This document shows positions 50,647 to 59,882 of a stretch of 64,000 nt of DNA, one piece after another (the stretch's first letter is position 1; every line of letters starts with the position of its first letter). A program made the translations under genes and the position numbers. The notes under the pieces are model-generated. The model did no database searches. It was not told where the DNA came from and saw nothing but the letters and a program-made list of their open reading frames with translations. The stretch spans positions 124,001 to 188,000 of the forward strand of contig NZ_AP025320.1 of assembly GCF_036492835.1 (NCBI RefSeq). The letters run 5' to 3'. The DNA is from Fulvitalea axinellae. GTDB lineage: Bacteria; Bacteroidota; Bacteroidia; Cytophagales; Cyclobacteriaceae.

Positions 50647-52773
50647 TTATAGTTCCGCTAGATTTTTCTTTTTTGTAGTCTTCTGCTCCGTAGGTGTTTC
50701 GGCATCTACCACCGGAAAGGCGCTGATGCGCAAACGGGCGGTTCCCATCGGAATCAGGGATATTTCTTCGGTTTCGGTATCGGGGCTGACGGGGCTGTCC
50801 ATCAGCTGGCCTACCAAGCCGTATTGGTCTATTTTCCATTCGGGAATCCGCTTTCCCTTGGTCTTGATCACGATCGGATTGCTTTCGTGAGTGAAGGGGA
50901 AATTGTCTTCGGGCCAAGGCTTTTTTTCCACCAAAAAACTCTCTTCGGGCGATTCCGGATCTAGGGAGAGGCCGTAATTCCAAGCCGATTCGGGGTGGAT
51001 TTCCCAAGAAGGCCAGCGTTTCGCATCCACACCTTCTTGCCACCTGGAATCTTTCACAGCCGTTTGGGTGCTCTGTAGCCTTACGAATCTTTCTTTGATA
51101 TCGAGTGAGTAAGTCAGTGGCCCGTAGTTTACGCTGGCGCTGTTGTGGTTGGCCGTCCAAGTCTTCACTTTCACTTCCATCGGGAGGCTCAGCGTTACGG
51201 TGTCGTCGTTTTTCCAGCTTCTGTATATCCGTATATAATTTCCGGGAGCGGGATTGGCTATTACGGTTTCGCCGTTGATTTTGGCGGTCGCCTGACCGCA
51301 CCAGCCGGGTATGCGGAGGTAGAGCGGAAAGCAGACTTCCTCAGGTGTATTTACCCGGACTTGGACCTGTTCTTCGTAGGGATAGTTGGTTTCTTCTGTC
51401 AGCGTCACCTGCGTGCCTTCACCTACGGTGGCGGTTACTTCGCTGGCGCTGTAGAGCGTGGCGGCCAGGCCGTTGTCGGGCGTGGCCATCCAGAGGCGTT
51501 CGGTGTAGTAGGGCCATCCGCTGGAATGGTTGTGTTGGCAACAGCGCGAGCTGAACGGGTTCATCAGCAGGAAAGTGCCGCGTTTGCTAAGTCCGGGGGC
51601 GTGGTTTTCCTTGTCGCTGCGCACTAGGTTTGGAGCCGTGAAGTAGCGGAGGGATCGCATATCGGGCATAAGCGCGGCCACGAAGCTGTTTAGCGCGACG
51701 TTTTCGCAGTGGTCGGCCCAGAATACGTCGCCTGTTAGGCCTAGTAGGAGTTCGTCGGAGAACATTTGCTCCACTATTCCGCAGGTCTCGGTGGCTTGGC
51801 GAGGGTCGTCGTAGCCTTCGCGGGCTATTTCGTCGGCGCCGTACATTCCGCCGGGCACTTGTCCGTGGCGTTGCCTTACGTGTTTGAAATTGGCGTAGGT
51901 GGCTTCGAGGTGTTTTTTGTTGTGGGAAAGGCTGTAGTACGTGGCCGGCTCGCGGAATCCTTGCGCTATGTTTACGTTGTGCCAGTTGGGAAGTTTATTG
52001 GCCTTTGACCAATCGGCGGTGTTGCGGTGGATTTTGTGCGCCAGTTCCAAGAGGAATTTATCCCCCGTGCGGTTATACAGCCAGAGGACGCTGTTCATAT
52101 TGTCGCCTCCCCGCATATGTTGCCAATAGTGGGTCAGGAACTCGTGGTCGGGAACTGTAAGCTGGTGCTTGAAGTAATTGGTCATCAGCTCGATTACCCT
52201 ATCGTCTTGTGAATATTCATAATAAGACTGAAGGCAATAGAGCATTACCATATTTGCCCAATAATCCCGGGTTTTGTCGTCACCAAAGCGGAATTCCGGG
52301 CCAAAGTCACCGTTTTTTCTTTGGCTGGCCAATGCCCCTTCGATCCAAACTCGGGTTTCCTCAATAATCTTTTTGTCGTTGAGCGTATAGCCGATATTTC
52401 CGTATCCCCTTAGCCAATAGGGGAGTTCTTCCCAGCCCCAACGGCCGATTCCGTCTTTGGAAAGCCAAGCGTTATCTTCTTTCTGAAGCCAAGCGCTGAT
52501 GGTGTTCAGGTTGCCCGTCAGGCCGTCTCGCTGGCGTTCGAGCATGGCTTTGAGCCAGCCGGCGGGGCGGATGCTTCCGACAGGGAGTTTTATAAGCGGA
52601 TTGGCTTTTAGCGGAGCCCTGTTTCCGTAATAATGAGAGTTGAGCGAAGAAGTGTCGGGTATGTTTACGACTGTTACTTCATTTCGCACAGGAGCGTTAC
52701 TTTGTTGGCAAGAAGCCAAGAAAACGACTGGTAAAAGCAGTAGAAATAAACGGTGTAGGATAGGGGGAGTCAT
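50647..52773 (-). CDS. GH127-type beta-L-arabinofuranosidase (DUF1680), lipoprotein
   Basis: The 708-aa protein has a lipobox signal (VVFLASCQQ) and the GH127 barrel: IKLPVGSIRPAGWLKAMLE near the start, PYWLRGYGNIGY, VPGGMYGADE (Glu315), ATETCGIVEQM (Glu329, Cys331) and SSRCCQHNHSSGWPYY (Cys411, Cys412). The Glu and Cys positions match the zinc-bound cysteine active site known for HypBA1, in which a Cys is the nucleophile. A C-terminal beta domain follows. Members release beta-L-arabinofuranose from plant or algal hydroxyproline-rich glycoproteins and pectin chains. It precedes the GH43-like gene by 23 bp. Confidence 0.9.
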   Translation of the reverse strand: MTPPILHRLFLLLLPVVFLASCQQSNAPVRNEVTVVNIPDTSSLNSHYYGNRAPLKANPLIKLPVGSIRPAGWLKAMLERQRDGLTGNLNTISAWLQKEDNAWLSKDGIGRWGWEELPYWLRGYGNIGYTLNDKKIIEETRVWIEGALASQRKNGDFGPEFRFGDDKTRDYWANMVMLYCLQSYYEYSQDDRVIELMTNYFKHQLTVPDHEFLTHYWQHMRGGDNMNSVLWLYNRTGDKFLLELAHKIHRNTADWSKANKLPNWHNVNIAQGFREPATYYSLSHNKKHLEATYANFKHVRQRHGQVPGGMYGADEIAREGYDDPRQATETCGIVEQMFSDELLLGLTGDVFWADHCENVALNSFVAALMPDMRSLRYFTAPNLVRSDKENHAPGLSKRGTFLLMNPFSSRCCQHNHSSGWPYYTERLWMATPDNGLAATLYSASEVTATVGEGTQVTLTEETNYPYEEQVQVRVNTPEEVCFPLYLRIPGWCGQATAKINGETVIANPAPGNYIRIYRSWKNDDTVTLSLPMEVKVKTWTANHNSASVNYGPLTYSLDIKERFVRLQSTQTAVKDSRWQEGVDAKRWPSWEIHPESAWNYGLSLDPESPEESFLVEKKPWPEDNFPFTHESNPIVIKTKGKRIPEWKIDQYGLVGQLMDSPVSPDTETEEISLIPMGTARLRISAFPVVDAETPTEQKTTKKKNLAEL

Positions 52774-52863
52774 GACAGGGAGCCGGGCCGGTCTGTGTGA
52801 TTTTTTGAGAACCGGAAAGGGTTAGGGAGAGGCGGTTTTGGTTATGGGGTTGTATCGAAGTAT

Positions 52864-52900
52864 AAGGAGCGTCCGCAGTTTTCCGAACTACGGACGCCTT
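52864..52900. terminator. Long hairpin after the DUF6786 gene
   Basis: GCGTCCG (52869-52875) and CGGACGC (52891-52897), with AGTT/AACT pairing inside and AAGG/CCTT outside, form a stable hairpin about 18 bases past the stop codon at 52915. The T-tract is weak. Confidence 0.5.
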
Positions 52901-52914
52901 GAAAGGAAATTCGT

Positions 52915-54108
52915 TTACAGCGCGTTTTCGATTTCTTCGAGGCTAGCGCCAAGAAGTTTCTTGCTGATTTTATTGAGTTGCGTTTTGTCTCCTTCGAAAT
53001 GGAAAGTCATATGCGTGTGCGTAATCGACTCGTTGTTTTTCAACTCACGCGCCGACGACGAGGTTTCGAGTTCATAGAAAGGTCCGAGTTGGCTTCCGTC
53101 CTCGCTTACCGGCCCGTCGTTGTAAGAATTGATTACGTCGCCGCCGTATGGGTGTTCTTGGTGTTTCCATTGCGAGTTGACATAGTCTTTTTCGTTGTGA
53201 AACGAGAACTTGACAATAGTCAGGATGCCTTTGTCCGCCGAGTAACTTCCGAGTATCGGTTTGGTGTTGGCTGGCGCTACGCCTATTTTTCCGCGTGATT
53301 TACCGTCGCCTTTGAAGTAGGCGATTTTGCCTTTTGTCGTAAGTCTGTCGGGACTTACGGCACCGAAATAATCGCTGTTTACAATCGGATTTTTGCCCTT
53401 AAGCGGCACCACGACATTGGTGCGGTCGGATGGATTGTACATTCCAAGAATCCAGATAGAAAGCAGGCCCTTGTCTTTTTTCCAATCGAAACCGCTGACG
53501 TTTTTCATCGTGTTTTCGGAACGGTAACCGACAAAAGAAACTTTGTCGCCGATTTTCACCCGAAGGTTTTTCTCGACTTCCTTTTTCGAATACACTTTGA
53601 TGTTTCTGCGGATATCGACTTTGAGGTCCGTACCCGAATAGTTTTGCAGAGCGATAGTTCTGGTGAACTCGGCTTCGTCTTTTTTGGAAAAGGCCACGTC
53701 GAACGCTTCGGTGTCCAGTGAAGCCGGGGTGAACCAATCCTCGAAAACGAAGCGTGTTCCGGGTTTGAAGAATATGGCGTATTGCCCGCCTTCCGGCCCG
53801 AGCCAGAAACGGTCTTCGCCACCCAGTGCGTTGATGTGTTTTTGGATCTCTCCGCTTTCGATAAGTTTGTAATTGAGCCAACCGTAACTATTGCCGGATT
53901 CGCCCTCGGCCGAGCTGGTCATTACCCGCCCCTGATAGTCGGCTACGATGGCCACTCTGGATTTGCCGTCGTCGCTCTTGAGTTCGATTACGTCCTTATG
54001 TTTTTTAAGGAAGTTCAGGTCTTTGCCATAATTGTTTTGCGCAATAGCGGCCAAAGGACCCATCAGGCCCAAAGCCACTATGCCCAATGTAAGAATGCCT
54101 TTTCTCAT
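52915..54108 (-). CDS. DUF6786-type secreted protein
   Basis: The start at 54108 (MRKGILTLGIVALGLMG) opens a signal peptide ending near IAAIAQ; the frame extends 19 codons upstream without support. The 397-aa mature region is beta-rich with VAIVADYQGRVMTSSAEG, NALGGEDRFWLGPEGGQYAIFF, GFDWKKDKGLLSIWILGMYNPSDRTNVVVP and KFSFHNEKDYVNSQWKHQEHPYGGDVINSYNDGP. I recognise it as the DUF6786 family, which looks like an aldose-epimerase-type supersandwich and occurs in Bacteroidota glycan loci; function is unproved. It stands between the GH2 and GH127 genes on the same strand. Confidence 0.78.
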   Translation of the reverse strand: MRKGILTLGIVALGLMGPLAAIAQNNYGKDLNFLKKHKDVIELKSDDGKSRVAIVADYQGRVMTSSAEGESGNSYGWLNYKLIESGEIQKHINALGGEDRFWLGPEGGQYAIFFKPGTRFVFEDWFTPASLDTEAFDVAFSKKDEAEFTRTIALQNYSGTDLKVDIRRNIKVYSKKEVEKNLRVKIGDKVSFVGYRSENTMKNVSGFDWKKDKGLLSIWILGMYNPSDRTNVVVPLKGKNPIVNSDYFGAVSPDRLTTKGKIAYFKGDGKSRGKIGVAPANTKPILGSYSADKGILTIVKFSFHNEKDYVNSQWKHQEHPYGGDVINSYNDGPVSEDGSQLGPFYELETSSSARELKNNESITHTHMTFHFEGDKTQLNKISKKLLGASLEEIENAL

Positions 54109-54432
54109 AACGTATTTGTTGAAAAAAACGAAAACTATAATTGTATGAACAAGATAAACCGACATGTGCGTAACTCCAAAGGCTAACGCCTTTTAGCGAT
54201 ATTATTTGATCGGTTATATTTGTCGGACTTCAGCGCTTCCGGTTTGGGAAGCGGACTGAAATGGATCCGCTTTATGAGCCCTTTCCATATTTCGACAAAA
54301 TTCTATGTTTCTTGTCCACGAAGTACGTTAGCCAAAAAAGCATAAGACAATCGAGCGCAATAGACTCAGAATTATACTCTGTTCACTTTCCCAACTCCAC
54401 GACTTACTTTTTCGCTTTACTCTGTACTAATT
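54109..54432. other. Gap between GH2 and DUF6786 genes
   Basis: No gene. GCGCTTCC/GGAAGCGG forms a hairpin at 54229-54260, and AAAGGC/GCCTTT a small one at 54178-54193. CGCTTTACTCTGTACT at 54412-54427, right after the GH2 stop, is the third copy of the short repeat found near 47329 and 49550. Confidence 0.4.
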
Positions 54433-56277
54433 CTAGTTCGTCAGTTCTTTAGGTGTTTTGGAGAATATCTTTTTTATCCTCTCCATATTTTCAAATTTCG
54501 GAGTCCTATCGAAGTTATAGACACCGTTTTGTTCCTGCTCTACATCCGTAAGCTGGGTGTAGCAATAACCCCAGATATGGTCGAAGCTCAGGATAACGTC
54601 GGTCAGGCCTTCGAGGCGGGTAAAGAATTCCTCTTCGGTTTTCGGGTCGTTGCCGTAGCCCCACGAGTTGGAAGCGCTGTCCTTTCTTTTCGATTTCGGA
54701 ACCCATTTTATCCCGCCGTATTCGTCAATGATATATGGCTGGCCTGCGTACGGAGGCTCTTTGTCGCCGTGGTGTTTGTATACGCCACCGTCGGCCCGAA
54801 CGCTGAGTTTCTTTCGTAGGCTTTCCGGGTCTTGGTCATACGGGTGTACGGTCCAGATATCGGTCACAACGTGTCTCCATCCGCTGGCGTCGTTGATAGG
54901 GCGGGTAGGGTCCAGGTTGTGCGTCAGGTCAAAAACGTCTATCGCAAAGCGGTTGTATTGGCGGGATTCTCCGCTTACCCAAGTCTCGTTGAAAGGCGTC
55001 CAGGTGACGATCGAAGGGTGGTTGCGGTCACGGACCACAATTTCTTCCCATTCGCTGAGGAAGTTTCGGGCGGCCTCGGTGCTATTGTGCGAGAGTCCCC
55101 AGTTGGCGGATTCTCCCCACGTAAGGTAACCCAGTTTATCTGCCCAATAATGGAAGCGTTCCTCGAATACTTTTTGGTGAAGTCTGGCTCCGTTAAATCC
55201 TGCGGCCATCGAAAGCTCGATATCACGCTTAAGCGCGTCGTCGCTTGGAGCTGTCCATACGCCTTTTGGGTAAAAACCTTGGTCCAGAACGAGGCGCTGG
55301 TAGTACGGTTTGTTGTTGAGGAATACGCGGTTGCCTTCGATATGGATTTTGCGCATTCCGGCGTAGCTGTTCACTTTGTCAAGGACATTGCCTTTTCGGT
55401 CGATTACTTCCAATACTATATCGTAAAGGAAAGGGCTTTCCGGCGACCAACTCTTGGCTTTTCTCAAGCGGATATCGCAGTACGCGGTATTGCTGGCTTG
55501 GATTTCCCTTTTTCCTACGAGTCTTTTTCCGTCGAAAACCGATACCCGGAACTTGTTGCCTTGCTGAATGCTGCGGAAGCGTGGGCGGAAGATAAAACGG
55601 TTGTTGTCGTAGTCCGGAGTGATGTTGCAGTCACGCAGTCCGGCCGTGTTTACGGCTTCCATCCATACGGTTTGCCAGATGCCCGTGGTACGGGTATAAA
55701 AACAGCCTCTGGAACCGAAGCTGGTACACTGCTTACCCACGGGCTGGTTGCCCGAACGGTTTTCGTCGCGGACATATACCACCACATCGTGCTCTTGTCC
55801 GGCTTTTACAAAGCTTGTGATATCGTGCGAAAACGAAGAGGATCCGCCCCAGTGTGTTCCCACGGACTTGCCGTCTACAAACACTTCACTTTCGTAATCC
55901 ACGGCCCCGAAGTTGAGCAGTATACGGCGTCCGTCCCAATTTGCCGGGATTTTCACTGTTTTGTGATACCACATCGTTTCGATGAAGTCTTTATGGCCTA
56001 CGCCCGACAACTCACTTTCCGGGCAGAAAGGCACGCGTATTTTTTTATCGAAGCCGTCGCTTTTTTGGAAGCCCCGGTCTCGTCCCGATTTTCCGAAATC
56101 GAAAGCGTAAGTCCAGGTGCCGTTCAGGTTGACCCAATCCGAACGCTCAAACTGAGGGCGTGGGTATTCGGGGCGGGGAATCGGCGAGTCCACCTTTTCC
56201 GGGTTTTGGGCCTGAAGCCCGATACTCGCTAGCGCAAAAAGGCCGAGTAGTAGAAAGTCTTTAATCTTGGTTTTCAT
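54433..56277 (-). CDS. GH2 family glycosidase (beta-galactosidase-like), secreted
   Basis: The start at 56277 (MKTKIKDFLLLGLFALASIG) gives a signal peptide ending LQAQ; the frame extends 20 codons without support. The 614-aa protein has the GH2 jelly roll (WVNLNGTWTYAFDF, FGAVDYESEVFVDG), an Ig-like domain and the barrel with acid/base FNETW (Glu431) and nucleophile IIDEYGG (Glu519). It lacks the long C-terminal domains of LacZ and resembles the short GH2 group of Bacteroidota that includes galactosidases and arabinosidases. Next to GH127 and GH43 it fits arabinogalactan-type or related plant/algal glycans. Confidence 0.9.
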   Translation of the reverse strand: MKTKIKDFLLLGLFALASIGLQAQNPEKVDSPIPRPEYPRPQFERSDWVNLNGTWTYAFDFGKSGRDRGFQKSDGFDKKIRVPFCPESELSGVGHKDFIETMWYHKTVKIPANWDGRRILLNFGAVDYESEVFVDGKSVGTHWGGSSSFSHDITSFVKAGQEHDVVVYVRDENRSGNQPVGKQCTSFGSRGCFYTRTTGIWQTVWMEAVNTAGLRDCNITPDYDNNRFIFRPRFRSIQQGNKFRVSVFDGKRLVGKREIQASNTAYCDIRLRKAKSWSPESPFLYDIVLEVIDRKGNVLDKVNSYAGMRKIHIEGNRVFLNNKPYYQRLVLDQGFYPKGVWTAPSDDALKRDIELSMAAGFNGARLHQKVFEERFHYWADKLGYLTWGESANWGLSHNSTEAARNFLSEWEEIVVRDRNHPSIVTWTPFNETWVSGESRQYNRFAIDVFDLTHNLDPTRPINDASGWRHVVTDIWTVHPYDQDPESLRKKLSVRADGGVYKHHGDKEPPYAGQPYIIDEYGGIKWVPKSKRKDSASNSWGYGNDPKTEEEFFTRLEGLTDVILSFDHIWGYCYTQLTDVEQEQNGVYNFDRTPKFENMERIKKIFSKTPKELTN

Positions 56278-56602
56278 AGATTTTCGGATTCGACGCGAAT
56301 GAAAAAACTTGCCGGACGCCCGCCCGTGGACTGACACGGATTAAATAGGGGAGTCTCGGTCCGGGTATGGCTGTCCGGCAAAATGATACTACAATTTTGG
56401 AAAAGCATTCGGATTCAGCCCCATAGCTGTCGAAATGAGGGTTGTGCTTGTCATTTCCACCCCCTAAAGGTTCTTTCGAAAGAGATGGTTTGACTTGATT
56501 TTCGTAATCCGAAATAATGATTGACAGTTTGCTAAAACGATTGAATTGAAAAAATAAAAGGTTTGCTTCGGTTATTGACCAAACAAGAAGTCTTGGATCA
56601 AC
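56278..56602. other. Gap upstream of the GH2 gene
   Basis: No gene recognised. It should carry the promoter of the GH2-to-GH43 gene row on the minus strand; no clear consensus was found. Confidence 0.35.
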
Positions 56603-56628
56603 AAAAAAGCGCCCTCCTTTGAGGGCGC
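56603..56628 (-). terminator. Intrinsic terminator after the repeat lipoprotein gene
   Basis: On the minus strand GCGCCCTC, a 4-base loop and GAGGGCGC are followed by TTTTTTG, about 115 bases past the stop codon at 56746. Confidence 0.88.
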
Positions 56629-56745
56629 CGTTGAGCATATTGAATTAAAGTGGTGCGATTAGTTTTAATGCATTTTCAAATGCTGTTTTTCGAATAGGTT
56701 AGTTTGTGTGTGTAGATCTAACCGGATGTGATTTTCGTATGATTG

Positions 56746-59643
56746 TTAATTTCCCGTTAACCAGTGCTCGGTTGTGTTTTTTGTATTGTAATAGAATTCC
56801 ACGGCGTTCTGCTGGCCATCGTATCCGTTGACGATAAGGCTTCCGCCCGAGCCGTCTTCGTGGGAGATGGAAGAGATTCTTACGCTGACACCTTTGAAGA
56901 CAAAGTCCTGTTTGTTGAAGAATTTCTCGTAAAGGGCTTTTGCTCTGGCCGAAGTCACATTAGCGACATCTATAGGCGTTTCCACACTAACCTGAAGTTC
57001 GGATTGGTCGCTGGCTCCCGAAAGAAGGAAACCATTACCCTCTTGGATCGTGATTTTATTGAATACCTTGCTGTCAATCTTACGTCTTTCGTTGAAATCC
57101 ATAGCCAGCTGGTAAGCGGGGATGTTTTCGTAAAGGTGCGATCCTGAAAGCCAGTGCTCCTTACCAGTGGTCGTGTTGATATAGAAAGTGACCTCGTTTT
57201 GCTGGCTGTCGTACCCAGTCACAAGCAGGCTACCGCCACTGCCGTCTTCATGGGCGATTTTCGAGATGTCGACACTGACGTTTTTGAACACGTATGCCTG
57301 CTTGTTGAAGAACTTCTCGTAGATAGAGCGGGCTCTTTCGGGAGAGACGTTTGCGACGTCCACGGGATTTTGGACGCCAATGGTGAGGTCTTCTCCGTTA
57401 GAGCCCGACAAGATGTACTGGTTGTTATGCTGGCCTCTAGTCAGAATATTAAATACCCTTCCGTCGAAGTTTTGCCTATCGTTGAATTTTTGGGCGAGCT
57501 GGTACGCCGGGATATCTTGGTTGAGATATGGTCCTGAAAGCCAGTGTTCTTTACCAGTGGTCGTATTGATATAGAAAGTTACTTCATTCTGCTGGTTGTC
57601 GTATCCGGAAACGATCAGGCTACCGCCACTGCCGTCTTCATGGGCGATTTTCGTGATGTCGACGCTGACGTCTTTGAACACGTATGCCTGCTTGTTGAAG
57701 AACTTCTCGTAGATAAAGCGGGCTCTTTCGGGAGAGACGTTTGCGACGTCCACGGGATTTTGGACGCCAATGGTGAGATCCTCTCCGTTAGAGCCCGACA
57801 AGATGTACTGGTTGTTTTGTTGGCCTCTGGCCAAAATATTAAATACTCTTCCGTTGAAGTTTTGCCTGTCGTTGAATTTTTGGGCGAGCTGGTACGCCGG
57901 AATATCTTGGTTGAGATATGGGCCTGACAGCCAGTGCTCTTTTCCGGTGGTCGTATTAATATAGAAAGTAACCTCGTTTTGCTGGTTGTCGTATCCAGTA
58001 ACGAGCAGGCTACCGCCACTGCCATCCTCATGTGCGATTTTCGTGATATCGACACTAATATCCTTGAATACGTAAGCTTGCTTGTTGAAGAACTTCTCGT
58101 AGATAGAGCGGGCTCTTTCCGGAGAGACATTGGCAACATCTGCGGGACTTTGGATGCCAATGGTGAGATCCTCCCCGTTAGAGCCCGACAGGATGTACTG
58201 GTTGTTATGCTGGCCTCTTGTCAGAATATTAAATACCCTTCCGTCGAAGTTTTGTCTGTCGTTAAACTTTTGGGCGAGCTGGTACGCCGGAATATCTTGG
58301 TTGAGATATGGGCCTGACAGCCAATGCGATTTCCCTGTATTGGTATTGATATAGAAAGTCACCTCGTTTTGCTGGGCATCCGTACCCTTGACAATCAGGC
58401 TACCGCCACTACCGTCTTCGTGCGATATTTCGGATATCCTGACATTAACGTCCTTGAACGTATAAGCGTCTTTTTTGAAGAACTTGCCGTAAAGGTCTTT
58501 GGCCAGTACCGGCGTAACGTTTTCGATGTCGATAGGGGTTTCCAAAGTCACGGTAATATCCGAGGCGTTCGAGAGTGACAGATTGAATTCATTCTCACCG
58601 GACCCGTGGGCAATGACGTTGTACAGGCCTCCATTGATATTTTCCCTATCGTTGAATTTCTGCGCCAACTGATACGCCGGAATCGTTCCTTCCACCTTAA
58701 TTTCAAGCCAATGTTGCTTGTCTTCTGCGGTGCTGTAATAAAAACGGCGGGTTGTTTCGTTGGCATCCACGCCCTCTACTATAAAGCTTGTTCCCGAGCC
58801 GTCTTCGTGGGATATTTTCTTCAGCGTAAGCTCGGTGTTCAGAATTTGGAATTTGGTCTGATATGCGAAAGCGTCGAAAAGTTTTTGGGCACGGGCGTTC
58901 TCAAGGCTTACCTGCGAGCTCATGTCCGCCATCACCTGAACAGGTTCCGCACTGTTATGGCCTTGTTCAAGAAGGAATTTCCCTTCGCTTACGAATTTGA
59001 TCGACTCATAAAGGCCGTCGTTGATGTTTTCGCGTTTGTTGAACTTGCTTATCAAGTCCTGTACACTAAGCTTGGTTTGGATAAAACCTCTTCTGGTCAG
59101 TTTGATAATGCCGAAAGCGCTCGTACCTTGAGGGAGGTTGTTGCCAAAAAGTCCGTCCGATTTCACGCCGAACAGCTTCGCGATTTCGATTGCCTCATCA
59201 GAACTGTACACGAGCTCGAGCCCTTCTTCGGATTTATGAGGGATAATGTTCGTTCCGGAAATATTGAGTCCCACCTCGCTCCAAACAAACCGGACGCTGT
59301 CCAAAGTACTTGCCGTTCTTTGCTGTTGGCCGTTAACCTCACTTTTATCGATATAAAAAAATTCGTCGGAGAACTTAACTACAGTCTTTTTGTCTTCAGT
59401 TGACAAGGTTTTGTCAAAAGTATCCCAAGCACCCACTTTCTCCTGCCTGTCATAAATCTCGATATCCCAATCCGAGATTTTCCATTCCGACGACATGTAA
59501 GAAACGTTGGGAATACTGATGTTTTTCTGCATAGAGGTTTTTACCTCATTGAGCAATGTCAGTTCCGCTATCTCCTGGGAGTCGCAAGCTCCGAGTATGG
59601 CCCCCGCGGCTAAAAATGGGAGTAAAAGTTTTGTCTTTTTCAT
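56746..59643 (-). CDS. Lipoprotein with six ~130-residue repeats, unknown function
   Basis: The 965-aa protein has a lipobox signal (AAGAILGACDS), a unique ~190-residue N-terminal domain, and then about six tandem modules of 130 residues. Each contains (I/V)PAYQLAQKFNDRxN, a strand pair, RARxIYEKFFNKQAYVFKD and ending HEDGSGGSLLVTGYD, QQNEVTFYINTTTGKEHWL. HEDGSG occurs six times. Modules three to five are almost identical in DNA as well (390-bp period between about 57150 and 58320), so they were copied recently or are homogenised; the outer ones diverge. I do not recognise the module. It is surface-exposed by prediction and divergently transcribed from an ECF sigma factor sharing its promoter motif. 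Confidence 0.85.
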   Translation of the reverse strand: MKKTKLLLPFLAAGAILGACDSQEIAELTLLNEVKTSMQKNISIPNVSYMSSEWKISDWDIEIYDRQEKVGAWDTFDKTLSTEDKKTVVKFSDEFFYIDKSEVNGQQQRTASTLDSVRFVWSEVGLNISGTNIIPHKSEEGLELVYSSDEAIEIAKLFGVKSDGLFGNNLPQGTSAFGIIKLTRRGFIQTKLSVQDLISKFNKRENINDGLYESIKFVSEGKFLLEQGHNSAEPVQVMADMSSQVSLENARAQKLFDAFAYQTKFQILNTELTLKKISHEDGSGTSFIVEGVDANETTRRFYYSTAEDKQHWLEIKVEGTIPAYQLAQKFNDRENINGGLYNVIAHGSGENEFNLSLSNASDITVTLETPIDIENVTPVLAKDLYGKFFKKDAYTFKDVNVRISEISHEDGSGGSLIVKGTDAQQNEVTFYINTNTGKSHWLSGPYLNQDIPAYQLAQKFNDRQNFDGRVFNILTRGQHNNQYILSGSNGEDLTIGIQSPADVANVSPERARSIYEKFFNKQAYVFKDISVDITKIAHEDGSGGSLLVTGYDNQQNEVTFYINTTTGKEHWLSGPYLNQDIPAYQLAQKFNDRQNFNGRVFNILARGQQNNQYILSGSNGEDLTIGVQNPVDVANVSPERARFIYEKFFNKQAYVFKDVSVDITKIAHEDGSGGSLIVSGYDNQQNEVTFYINTTTGKEHWLSGPYLNQDIPAYQLAQKFNDRQNFDGRVFNILTRGQHNNQYILSGSNGEDLTIGVQNPVDVANVSPERARSIYEKFFNKQAYVFKNVSVDISKIAHEDGSGGSLLVTGYDSQQNEVTFYINTTTGKEHWLSGSHLYENIPAYQLAMDFNERRKIDSKVFNKITIQEGNGFLLSGASDQSELQVSVETPIDVANVTSARAKALYEKFFNKQDFVFKGVSVRISSISHEDGSGGSLIVNGYDGQQNAVEFYYNTKNTTEHWLTGN
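57154..58323. repeat. Near-identical 390-bp tandem repeats within the lipoprotein gene
   Basis: Three consecutive 390-bp units (about 57154-57543, 57544-57933, 57934-58323) differ at few positions. They encode the central modules of the lipoprotein and can recombine to change module number. Confidence 0.85.
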
Positions 59644-59683
59644 GTTGAAGATGCTAGTGAAAATTTGTGCCTTTCACCCTACC

Positions 59684-59711
59684 AAGATGTAACGCCCCCC
59701 GATACGTTGCC
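59684..59711 (-). promoter_or_regulatory. ECF-type promoter of the repeat lipoprotein gene
   Basis: On the minus strand GGCAAC (59711-59706), 16 bases and CATCTT (59689-59684). It is the same motif and spacing as before the sigma-factor gene. The start codon follows about 40 bases after CATCTT. Confidence 0.65.
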
Positions 59712-59756
59712 TGAAAAAAACGAAATATTTTTTTTTATCTTTTTTTGTTTTGCCGA

Positions 59757-59784
59757 GGCAACGTCTCACTTTTCGAAGCATCTT
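59757..59784 (+). promoter_or_regulatory. ECF-type promoter of the sigma-factor operon
   Basis: GGCAAC (59757-59762), 16 bases and CATCTT (59779-59784). The adjoining bases also agree with the divergent copy (AGGCAACGTMTC), so both are likely read by the sigma factor encoded 100 bp downstream. Confidence 0.65.
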
Positions 59785-59882
59785 ATAGTGTGGTGAGGTC
59801 CGTAAACGTTGGTTTATAGTTATTCTAGCCGGTTTTTTGGAGCTTCGGGATTGATCGCCGAAGATGACAGTACACGGGATAT

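Noticed and set aside
57154-58354. Several 127-codon plus-strand frames with 390-bp period
   Set aside because: They are antisense shadows of the tandem repeats in the lipoprotein gene.
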